Of a stretch of 64,000 nucleotides of DNA, positions 39,880 to 47,244 are shown piece by piece (position 1 is the first letter of the stretch; the number at the start of each line of letters is the position of its first letter). The notes beneath the pieces were generated by a model that was given only the letters and a program-made list of their open reading frames with translations, had not been told where the DNA came from and ran no database searches. Source of the DNA: CAVPJW01 sp963705525 (lineage in GTDB: Bacteria; Acidobacteriota; Vicinamibacteria; Vicinamibacterales; CAVPJW01); the NCBI GenBank assembly GCA_963705525.1, contig CAVPJW010000004.1, positions 682,001 through 746,000 of the forward strand, in the 5' to 3' direction. The translations under genes were made by a program, and so were the position numbers.

Positions 39880-41205
39880 GTGACCCAGTCGCCGCTCCTC
39901 ACCGCCCTCGCTCTGCTGCTCGCAGTCGCGTTCGTCGGCCTCGCTGTGTTCAACATCCGACGGGCGTTATTTGCCTATGTGGTTCTGGGATGCGTGCCCT
40001 TTTTGAAGATCATCTCGCTGTCCGGCAGCGAAGTTCAGCAGGCGATTCTGCCGGTCGAGGCGATGGCATCCGTACTCATCGCCGTCTGGTGGCTCTTCTA
40101 TCGCCCCCACACAGGCCGGCCCCTGGTGACCCAGGGGTTTGAAAAGCCCCTGCTCTTGCTGATACCGGTATCGCTGCTCTCGATCGTCAGCGGTTTCCTC
40201 TGGCCCGATCCGGCGATCGCAGAGGACCACATGAAGCTGACCGTGTCGCTTGGTCAGGTCATGCTGATTGTCTGGCCGGTCGGCACCTACCTTGTCGCTT
40301 CTCATTCGGTGGATAGCACGAAATGGATTCGGCGCGTGCAGCAGACAATCCTGGTCTTGGCGCTGCCGGCGATAACGTTGCCTTTTCTTCCAGAGGCGGC
40401 ACAACCTTATTGGCCCTATCTGGTCTTGAGCGTCTATTTCAACCTGGCCGCCGCGCCGTTCTGCTTCGCACGGGTTTTTTCTGAAACCTCCCCATTCAAG
40501 AGAATCCTCCTGCTGGCTGTCGCGCTATCGCCGCTCTTGTACGGCATCTCAATCGGGAAGGCCTTCCTGTACGCCTACGTTGTGATCTCGGTCGGAACGA
40601 TTCTGCTGTTCCGGGCACGCACGCTTCTCATTGGCCTCCTGCCTCTGGCCGTCGGAGGATACCTGCTCCTCGTCTCGCCCGGAACCGCTCACCTGGTTCC
40701 CGAGCCGATCCAGAAGCTCCTCGACACGGAGCGAGCCCAACAGAGCTGGGGTGGCAAGTCGGGTCGGGTCCAACTTGCCATCGATGCGGCGGGCATCTGG
40801 AGCCGATACCCGGTTCTAGGGGTGGGCGCCGGCAATAGCTGGCCTTATATGAACAGGTATTCGGCGATCGACACGCCTCACAATCAATACATGAACATCC
40901 TGCTCGAAATGGGCATCGCCGGGCTGTTCTGTTTCGTTCTGTTCATTTGGAAGGCCTTCTGGACCGGCGTCGAGGTGTTCAAGACCGCTCGAGATCCATT
41001 CCATCAGTCTTTTGCGCTCGGGTGGCTCGGTCTGTTTGCCGGGATGGCCATCGGGTCGCTGACCGGCGACTTCATGCTTCCCAGCATCAGAAACGGCGGA
41101 CTGGAGATGTTCTCCGGTTTCTATCTCCAATGGGTTCTGCTCGGGATCCTGGTGGCGATCAAACGCATCGAGTCGAAAAAGGGTCGACTTGCCCGGGCAG
41201 CGTGA
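39880..41205 (+). CDS. O-antigen ligase / polysaccharide polymerase-like membrane protein
   Basis: Polytopic inner-membrane protein, about 441 aa, with roughly ten or more hydrophobic segments and a large periplasmic loop before the last ones. The loop contains the Wzy_C/WaaL signature region (WSRYPVLGVGAGNSWPY followed by DTPHNQYMNILLEMGIAG), where the conserved histidine lies. Members of this family either polymerise repeat units or ligate glycan to lipid A core or protein; sequence alone does not separate these. The GTG at 39880 is preferred because a GGAGG lies about ten bases upstream; a TTG six codons earlier is the alternative. Confidence 0.85.
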   Translation: MTQSPLLTALALLLAVAFVGLAVFNIRRALFAYVVLGCVPFLKIISLSGSEVQQAILPVEAMASVLIAVWWLFYRPHTGRPLVTQGFEKPLLLLIPVSLLSIVSGFLWPDPAIAEDHMKLTVSLGQVMLIVWPVGTYLVASHSVDSTKWIRRVQQTILVLALPAITLPFLPEAAQPYWPYLVLSVYFNLAAAPFCFARVFSETSPFKRILLLAVALSPLLYGISIGKAFLYAYVVISVGTILLFRARTLLIGLLPLAVGGYLLLVSPGTAHLVPEPIQKLLDTERAQQSWGGKSGRVQLAIDAAGIWSRYPVLGVGAGNSWPYMNRYSAIDTPHNQYMNILLEMGIAGLFCFVLFIWKAFWTGVEVFKTARDPFHQSFALGWLGLFAGMAIGSLTGDFMLPSIRNGGLEMFSGFYLQWVLLGILVAIKRIESKKGRLARAA

Positions 41206-41262
41206 GGCAATCGTCTGTGAGGAAGACACCCGACCGTTTGTAGTCTTGGCAGAGGGGACAAC

Positions 41263-42249
41263 GTGATCATTTCGCGGACACCGTTTCGAGTGAGTCTGGT
41301 TGGCGGCGGCTCGGATTTTCGTGAATACTACCGCGACAAGCCCGGCAGCGTCGTAGCAACGGCCATCAACAAGTACATGTACGTCACCGTCAACAAACGG
41401 TTCGACGATACCATCCGGGTCTCGTATACAAGGACTGAAATCGTTGAAAAGCTCGACGATCTCCAGCATGCGCTGATCCGCGAGGCGATGCGCATGGTCG
41501 GGGTCACGCGCGGCATCGAGGTCACGACGATCGCCGACATCCCGGCGGGCATCGGACTCGGATCGTCATCGACGCTGACGGTGGGAGTGCTCAATGCCTT
41601 GCAAGCCTACATGGGTCGTCATGTCAGCGCCGAGGAGCTGGCCCAGAAGGCATGCGAAGTCGAGATTGAGATCCTCAAGAAACCGATCGGCAAGCAGGAT
41701 CAGTATCTGGCGGCGTACGGCGGCCTCCAGCATGTCAGCTTCGAGCCAGACGAGACCGTTCGCGTCAATCCGATTATCTGTTCGCACGAGACGAAGCGGA
41801 GCCTCGTCCGCCATCTGATGCTGTTCTATACGGGGATCGACCGTGCGAGCAGCTCCGTGCTTCAAGAGGCGAAGAGCAAGATCAATTCGAACGGCCGCAC
41901 CAGGGCCTCGCTGGACGAGATGGTTCGACTGGCGGAGTGTTTGCGTCAGATGCTGCGCAAGAATGAATTGAACAGCATCGGCGAAATCCTGGACAGAGGC
42001 TGGGCCCTCAAGAAGAACATGGGCTCCAAAGTGACCAACGGCGTGCTGGACGGATACTACGACCTGGCCCGCGAAGCCGGTGCGGAAGGCGGCAAGATTC
42101 TGGGCGCGGGTGGCGGCGGCTGTTTATTGCTGTTTGTCCGGGAAAACCGCCAACGCGAAGTCATGGAGGCCATGAAGTCCACACGATTGACCCCCATCGA
42201 GTTCGACTGCGAACCGGAGGGCAGCAAGATCATCTACGTGGGCGGATAA
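41263..42249 (+). CDS. hddA: D-glycero-alpha-D-manno-heptose 7-phosphate kinase (GHMP kinase)
   Basis: GHMP-superfamily kinase of 328 aa, predicted to phosphorylate heptose 7-phosphate at C1 in the GDP-heptose branch. It opens with ISRTPFRVSLVGGGSDF, typical of HddA-like sugar kinases. The ATP-binding motif 2 is PAGIGLGSSSTLTVG and motif 3 is KILGAGGGGCLLLF. The segment KPIGKQDQYLAAYGGLQ is a further family marker. It follows the ligase-like gene by 57 bases on the same strand. With the nearby gmhA it indicates heptose in the surface glycan. Fucose-type or other sugar kinases of the same superfamily are the main alternative. Confidence 0.86.
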   Translation: MIISRTPFRVSLVGGGSDFREYYRDKPGSVVATAINKYMYVTVNKRFDDTIRVSYTRTEIVEKLDDLQHALIREAMRMVGVTRGIEVTTIADIPAGIGLGSSSTLTVGVLNALQAYMGRHVSAEELAQKACEVEIEILKKPIGKQDQYLAAYGGLQHVSFEPDETVRVNPIICSHETKRSLVRHLMLFYTGIDRASSSVLQEAKSKINSNGRTRASLDEMVRLAECLRQMLRKNELNSIGEILDRGWALKKNMGSKVTNGVLDGYYDLAREAGAEGGKILGAGGGGCLLLFVRENRQREVMEAMKSTRLTPIEFDCEPEGSKIIYVGG

Positions 42250-42275
42250 ATGCGAGCGACGATATCGGACGGGAG

Positions 42276-43862
42276 TTAGTGGCGGGCCCACAATTGGTAA
42301 CCGCCAATTGTGACCACGAGCGTGTAACGAGCTCTCAGGACTTCCTCGGGATAGAGATCGACCCACCTGGCAAACTGGCCCCGCAGCACGTAGGGCGGAT
42401 TCTCTCGCGCCACAAAGTCATACGCCGTCGAAGGTGATGCAGCTCCGAACCAAATATGCCGCACCGCGGCCGGCAGGAGCGAAGCGGGCGGAAAATGGAT
42501 GTGGTGATCGCTCAGAAACCCCATCTCGGGCTCCCAGCTTTCGATCAAGGCGTCGGATGGCACGTTGTCATTCAGATACGCCGCCATCGCTCGCGGCGCA
42601 TTGAACGGCGGCCAGAGAACCTCGCGCACCGTCACAGCGAGCGGGATGCCGATCATGGCGATCAGCCAAATCCGCAGGCCTGTCCCGAGTCCAAGCCTGC
42701 GCGATGCAGGCAGGTTCCCGCGCCCGGCGCCCGGAGCGCCGCTCACGGCCTCGATCAGATCATCGAAGAGAACCGAAACGAATACGCTCGTGATGGCAAG
42801 GCCTACGAACGCGTATCTGATCCAGCTCACCGACGCCAGCACATACCAGCCGAAATTGGTCGTCGCCAGCGCCAACAGCACGGCCCAGCGCAGTCCACGG
42901 ATCGACCGCTCAGATGCCAGGACACAACCGTAGATGAGAGCGGGAATCAGCCAGCCAAAATAGGTCTTGAGGCTCAGGAGCTCCCTTGCCGATCGAGCCA
43001 TCAGACGGGGTGAAAACGCCGCCGCGGCACCCGCTGTGGCCTCTCGAAGCAAGGCGTAGTTTTCGCTGGCCGTGGCGGGACCCAGGTACACAATCAGGCA
43101 GACTTGCCAGATGCCGAAGCATCCGCAGGCCACCGCCAGGGGCACGAAGAAGGCTCGCAGTCGAAGCGCGCGATAGTAGGCTACGTCGGCCAGCCAGCAG
43201 AGGCCCATCGTGGGCACCAGCATGATCAGAAGCTGGTATTTCGTCACTATTGCCAGTCCGAAGAGCACGCCCGCCAGAATCTCGTCTCGCAGCCGGCGCT
43301 CCCGCCAGCTGTGGAACCACACCAGGAGGCCGAGACAGAGGTACAGAAATGCAGGAACCTCTCCGAGCACCTGTCTTCCGTAGGCGACGAAGGTGACCGC
43401 ACGGGAAGAAACGAGCAGCGCGGTTGCGACCGACGCCGTGCGGCCGCCTCCGAAGAACCGGGCCAGATTGAAGAACGCCAGGGTCGCCGCCAGCATATAC
43501 AGGACCATGACGATCCGGGCTTGCAGCAGCCCGATCCCGAACATCTTGAACGCGGCCGCAATCGGCAGCATGACCGTGGGACCCACGCCGAGTGTGGGAC
43601 CATAGTGACGGAATCCCTCGCTGCTATAGTCGGCATACACTCCGAACCGTACCAGCGTCTTTGGTACGTGCAGGTGTGATCCCTCGTCAAACCACGTCAC
43701 CGGAAAACTGGTCAGGTTATAGAAGGAAAGTACGACTCCAGCGAGGACCAGCCCGAGCAAAGCGATTCGTCGGCGGGCGGGCGTCCCCGTGATCGGCCAA
43801 CTCAGGTCTCTCTCATCCTGGGTCGGTTCCGCGCGACGGTTCTCGTCCTGGTTCGGAATCAA
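42276..43862 (-). CDS. GT-C membrane glycosyltransferase (ArnT/GT39-like)
   Basis: Polytopic membrane protein of 528 aa, with about ten to twelve hydrophobic helices and a soluble C-terminal domain. After the first helix comes WFDEGSHLHVPK, the acidic pair in the first periplasmic loop that binds the metal and polyprenyl-linked donor in GT39/ArnT-type enzymes. It is predicted to use a polyprenyl-phosphate sugar and act on the periplasmic face; a dolichyl-phosphate-sugar-synthase-like GT2 in the same operon (46373-47155) could supply the donor. The start at 43862 overlaps the end of the FAD oxidoreductase by four bases. It is the last gene of the exopolysaccharide operon. Confidence 0.82.
   Translation of the reverse strand: MIPNQDENRRAEPTQDERDLSWPITGTPARRRIALLGLVLAGVVLSFYNLTSFPVTWFDEGSHLHVPKTLVRFGVYADYSSEGFRHYGPTLGVGPTVMLPIAAAFKMFGIGLLQARIVMVLYMLAATLAFFNLARFFGGGRTASVATALLVSSRAVTFVAYGRQVLGEVPAFLYLCLGLLVWFHSWRERRLRDEILAGVLFGLAIVTKYQLLIMLVPTMGLCWLADVAYYRALRLRAFFVPLAVACGCFGIWQVCLIVYLGPATASENYALLREATAGAAAAFSPRLMARSARELLSLKTYFGWLIPALIYGCVLASERSIRGLRWAVLLALATTNFGWYVLASVSWIRYAFVGLAITSVFVSVLFDDLIEAVSGAPGAGRGNLPASRRLGLGTGLRIWLIAMIGIPLAVTVREVLWPPFNAPRAMAAYLNDNVPSDALIESWEPEMGFLSDHHIHFPPASLLPAAVRHIWFGAASPSTAYDFVARENPPYVLRGQFARWVDLYPEEVLRARYTLVVTIGGYQLWARH
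42289..42312. terminator. Perfect 9-bp inverted repeat at a convergent gene end
   Basis: CACAATTGG-TAACCG-CCAATTGTG forms a perfect nine-base-pair stem with a six-base loop. It lies 40 bases past the hddA stop and inside the last codons of the convergent GT-C gene. It could act as a hairpin ending the rightward transcript, but no T-run follows, so intrinsic termination is uncertain. Confidence 0.35.
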
Positions 43863-45235
43863 CGTGCTTTGAGGGCGTAGGCGGGAGCATCGTCCAAGGC
43901 CGGCTCACCAACCTGCAATTCCGCTGTGCCGGCCTCGCCGGCCATCATGATGTCCGCGGCCTCGCGCGCGTGGCGCGTCACCGACTCGCCGTTCGTCAGC
44001 GCCGGGTAGATTTGGGCCGTCGTCGCGAAGTAGAGGCCGGCGATCGGGGTCCGCACCGGTGGAATCTGATCGGTCGAGTTCATCGGATGGAGCGGGTCCA
44101 CGAACCGCTCGCGGTGGACGAGAAAGAACCGAACCCATGATCGATCAAAGGCGGGAAACATCCGCGAGAGCGTCGAGAGCCACACGTCCTTGATTTCGTC
44201 GTCAGACTTCTGGAGCCAGGGGCTGTCGGGCGCCGTGTATTTCGGGATATAGACCAGATGGTGTCCGCCGACCAATGCGGGATCGATATAGCTCGTCGTT
44301 TCGATGATTCCGGTGAAAGGAATCGAATCGTCAGTAATGTTGACGGTCCAGTAACCAGACAGCGGTCTGTCGAGCACGACCAGAGGACAGACGAGTCCGA
44401 GGTATTTGGACTTCGCGAGGAACTCATGGTACGAGGAACGTGCGGCCGGAATCAGGCGGCGGAAAACGGGCGTCTGCATCGTCACCACGACCGGTCCGGC
44501 ATTCCACAGGCGATCGGCCAGTCGGAGCCCCGTCACCCGATCTCCGTCGACCACGATCTCCTGCACCGGTGTCTTCAGGTGAATCGTTCCTCCCGCCTGT
44601 GTGATGCGGGAGGCCATGGCCTCCATCAGCGTCGCGTATCCACCGACTAGATGGCCGGCTGACTCCTTCTGGTCCGCCCCACCTCTCGTGGATTTCATGC
44701 GTACCAACCGCGCCCACATGTATGTGGCCGGAGTGTTTTCGAAACCGCCGTCGAATTTCGCCCTGAGCAGACGGTTCCAGAGCTTCTCATAGGTGCCGTT
44801 GCCGCTCCATCGTCGGAGCCATTTCTCGACGGAAATGCCTTCGAGATCGTGCCAGTCGCGAACAAGCTGAGCGCGGAGTACGGTCAAGCCCAGCCTGAAT
44901 CGTTCCAACAGAGTCAACGGCTGGAAGCGCAGGAAGTCGATGAGGTTGTTCATCGAGTAGATGCGACCGCCGTGGTAGAAGGCCGTTCGCGTCTGATTGA
45001 ATCTAAGCTGGCCGGTCAGGTTCAGCTCGGCACAGACGTTCCACAAGTGATCGTCACTCGGCAGAATTGCATGGTAATAGCGATCGACGGCTGTGCCATC
45101 GGGCAGGGTCAGCGGACCCGCCAGGCCCCCAAGCGTGGGGGATGCTTCAAAGATATCGACGGCAACGCCCTTCTTTGCGAGGAAATACCCCAGGGTGATG
45201 CCCATGATGCCGCCGCCGACGATTCCGATTCTCAC
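43859..45235 (-). CDS. FAD-dependent oxidoreductase (amine oxidase / protoporphyrinogen oxidase-like fold)
   Basis: Flavoprotein of 458 aa. The N-terminus MRIGIVGGGIMGITLGYFL is a dinucleotide-binding GxGxxG motif, followed at residue 30 by an acidic residue (DIFEAS) typical of FAD binding and by GGLAGP. Homologous proteins recur in polysaccharide clusters, where they are annotated as protoporphyrinogen-oxidase-like or related to UDP-galactopyranose mutase; the substrate here is unknown. Translation is coupled on both sides: the start overlaps the end of the UDP-GlcNAc 2-epimerase gene by four bases and the stop overlaps the GT-C start. A role in modifying a nucleotide- or lipid-linked sugar is inferred from the operon only. 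Confidence 0.8.
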   Translation of the reverse strand: MRIGIVGGGIMGITLGYFLAKKGVAVDIFEASPTLGGLAGPLTLPDGTAVDRYYHAILPSDDHLWNVCAELNLTGQLRFNQTRTAFYHGGRIYSMNNLIDFLRFQPLTLLERFRLGLTVLRAQLVRDWHDLEGISVEKWLRRWSGNGTYEKLWNRLLRAKFDGGFENTPATYMWARLVRMKSTRGGADQKESAGHLVGGYATLMEAMASRITQAGGTIHLKTPVQEIVVDGDRVTGLRLADRLWNAGPVVVTMQTPVFRRLIPAARSSYHEFLAKSKYLGLVCPLVVLDRPLSGYWTVNITDDSIPFTGIIETTSYIDPALVGGHHLVYIPKYTAPDSPWLQKSDDEIKDVWLSTLSRMFPAFDRSWVRFFLVHRERFVDPLHPMNSTDQIPPVRTPIAGLYFATTAQIYPALTNGESVTRHAREAADIMMAGEAGTAELQVGEPALDDAPAYALKAR

Positions 45236-46371
45236 TCTTTGCAGTACTCCTCAGGCGCCAGGGTGACAGAATTGCGCATGGCTGAAACCCCGCGCCGCGC
45301 GCTGCCGAACCTGGGGGGCCCCTGGCTCAACAGATTCGCAATGCGCTCGCCGGCTTTTCCATCGCCAAAAATGGGCGGACGTGCCGCCGGGGGTGCAAAC
45401 GTAAACCACGCGCTTCCGATCTTATCGGCGTCAGCACCGACGAGCTTGTTCCACCCTGCCGCGATCGTTTCGACCCATTCCGTTTCGTCGCGAAGCGTCA
45501 GGCAGGGGACGCCCAGAAAGTAGGCCTCTCTTTGCACACCGCCTGAATCGGTGGCGATCAGCCGGGCATTTTCCTCGAGCGCGATCATGTCGAGGGCGCC
45601 CGCGGGTTCGAGCAGCCTGACGTGGCTCGCGAATTCCGCACCCAATCGACCGAGGGCCTCCCGCGTCCTCGGATGGACCGGGAAGATCACCGGCTCCGAA
45701 ACGCCGTTGAGGGCCTTGACGATCTGGCCGAGTCGAGCGGGATCGTCGGTGTTCCCGGCTCGATGGACGGTCACGAGCGAATACCGACCGGGCTTGACGC
45801 CCACGCGACCGAGGATGGTCGATCGCTCGCGGGCACGCAGCCTGTTGGCGAGCATCGCATCCAACATGACGTCGCCCACCCAGACAGCGCTCTCGACGAT
45901 CCCCTCCCGAGCGAGATTTGCCATCGCCGCCTGGCTCGCACAGAGGTGCAGGTCGGCAAGACAATCCGCCACGAGACGGTTCACTTCCTCCGGCATGGTC
46001 AGCTCGAAGCTTCGCTCGCCGGCCTCGATATGCGCGGACGGGATCTGGAGCTTGCTCGCTGCGAGCGACCCGGCAAGGGTCGAGTTCGTATCACCGCGGA
46101 CGACCACGACGTCTGGGCGTTCCTTTTGAAGGATGCCTTCGAGTGCCGCCAATATCTGGCCTGTCTGTCGCCCATGCGTCCCTGATTTCACCTCGAGGTT
46201 GTAATCCGGAACCGGGATATCCAGCTCGTCGAAAAATGTCTGAGACATCAGGTAGTCGTAGTGCTGTCCGGTATGGACGAGGATCTCCTGATGAGCGCTT
46301 CTCAAGGCTCGACTAACTGCCTGAGCCTGGACGAATTCGGGGCGGGCGCCGACGACCGAGAGGATCTTCAT
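45232..46371 (-). CDS. wecB: UDP-N-acetylglucosamine 2-epimerase (non-hydrolysing)
   Basis: Converts UDP-GlcNAc to UDP-ManNAc in the cytoplasm, supplying ManNAc-type sugars to the exopolysaccharide. About 379 aa, the usual family length. Conserved blocks: VVGARPEFVQA at the start, HTGQHYDYLMSQTFF, VVVRGDTNSTLAG, HIEAGERS, PEEVNR, and TDSGGVQREAYFLGVPCLTLRDETEW near the C-terminus. The ATG at 46371 is one base after the preceding gene's stop (TGA-T-ATG). The longer open frame starts inside that gene and adds nothing conserved. The substrate could be a modified UDP-GlcNAc, as in related epimerases. Confidence 0.9.
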   Translation of the reverse strand: MKILSVVGARPEFVQAQAVSRALRSAHQEILVHTGQHYDYLMSQTFFDELDIPVPDYNLEVKSGTHGRQTGQILAALEGILQKERPDVVVVRGDTNSTLAGSLAASKLQIPSAHIEAGERSFELTMPEEVNRLVADCLADLHLCASQAAMANLAREGIVESAVWVGDVMLDAMLANRLRARERSTILGRVGVKPGRYSLVTVHRAGNTDDPARLGQIVKALNGVSEPVIFPVHPRTREALGRLGAEFASHVRLLEPAGALDMIALEENARLIATDSGGVQREAYFLGVPCLTLRDETEWVETIAAGWNKLVGADADKIGSAWFTFAPPAARPPIFGDGKAGERIANLLSQGPPRFGSARRGVSAMRNSVTLAPEEYCKE

Positions 46372-46372
46372 A

Positions 46373-47155
46373 TCACCCGCGCGCGACGGGCTCATGAACG
46401 CGACTGGAATCGCCCGAGGTGAAGGGTACCAGGTGGACGCGATCGAGGAAAACACTCAACTGAAAACGCAGATGTGCGGCTATCGTGCGGAGCACTTTCG
46501 CCTTTGAGACGCCGGCCACCCTGGAGTGCAGCACCGCCGGGTGTTCGGCGACCGTGAACCCTCGCCTCATCGCCTTGACCATCAGCTCAGTGCCCGCGAG
46601 AAATCCATCGGATGCGAATGAAATCTCGTCGATCACGCGTCTGCGATAGCAGCGGAAGAGGGCCGTGTAAGTGTGAATGCGCCTGTCCACGAGCACTCGA
46701 TAAAGAATGGAAGACCCACGACTGAGGAACAACCTGAATGCCGGCACGTTCTCCACTCCACCATCAGGGTGGTACGGCGATGCGGTGACGATGTCTATTC
46801 CCGCCGTAAGTCGATCGAGAAGCGGTGGAATCTCACCGAAGCCGTAGGTCGCGTCACTGTCTGTCGTCAAAACCACATCACCGGTTGCGACTCCAAACCC
46901 GGTCCGAATCGCCGCGCCGAGTCCCCGATTCCGCCCATGACGCTCAATCCTGACCGAGACGCCGGCCAGATCGACATCGCCGAACGCCTTCCGAAGCTTT
47001 TCGAATGTCGTATCGCGACTCCCGTCGTCAACGAAGATCAACTCCACCTGCCGCGACCGGGCGAGGCCCGCAATGACCGGCCAGAGTTCCTTCCGGAGCC
47101 GGTCAATGCCGTCTTCCTCATTGAAGCAGGGGATCACGATCGAGAGCTTAGTCAT
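46373..47155 (-). CDS. GT2-family polyprenyl-phosphate sugar synthase-like glycosyltransferase
   Basis: GT-A glycosyltransferase of 260 aa with the dolichyl-phosphate mannose synthase layout: LSIVIPCFNEEDGI, VELIFVDDGSRDTT, RNRGLGAAIRTGF and the metal-binding LTTDSDATYGFGE. It lacks the C-terminal membrane helices of larger members. It may load a sugar onto undecaprenyl phosphate for the GT-C enzyme at the end of the same operon; this pairing is inferred. It sits 89 bases downstream of the tyrosine autokinase gene and one base upstream of the epimerase gene. Confidence 0.83.
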   Translation of the reverse strand: MTKLSIVIPCFNEEDGIDRLRKELWPVIAGLARSRQVELIFVDDGSRDTTFEKLRKAFGDVDLAGVSVRIERHGRNRGLGAAIRTGFGVATGDVVLTTDSDATYGFGEIPPLLDRLTAGIDIVTASPYHPDGGVENVPAFRLFLSRGSSILYRVLVDRRIHTYTALFRCYRRRVIDEISFASDGFLAGTELMVKAMRRGFTVAEHPAVLHSRVAGVSKAKVLRTIAAHLRFQLSVFLDRVHLVPFTSGDSSRVHEPVARG

Positions 47156-47244
47156 GGCTCCACGTCATTCCTGACACCTCAGGAGTTCCTATCTGTTGAC
47201 CGCGGCGGGGCCCCAACGTCCGCCTCGCGTCTTCTGAAAAAGGA

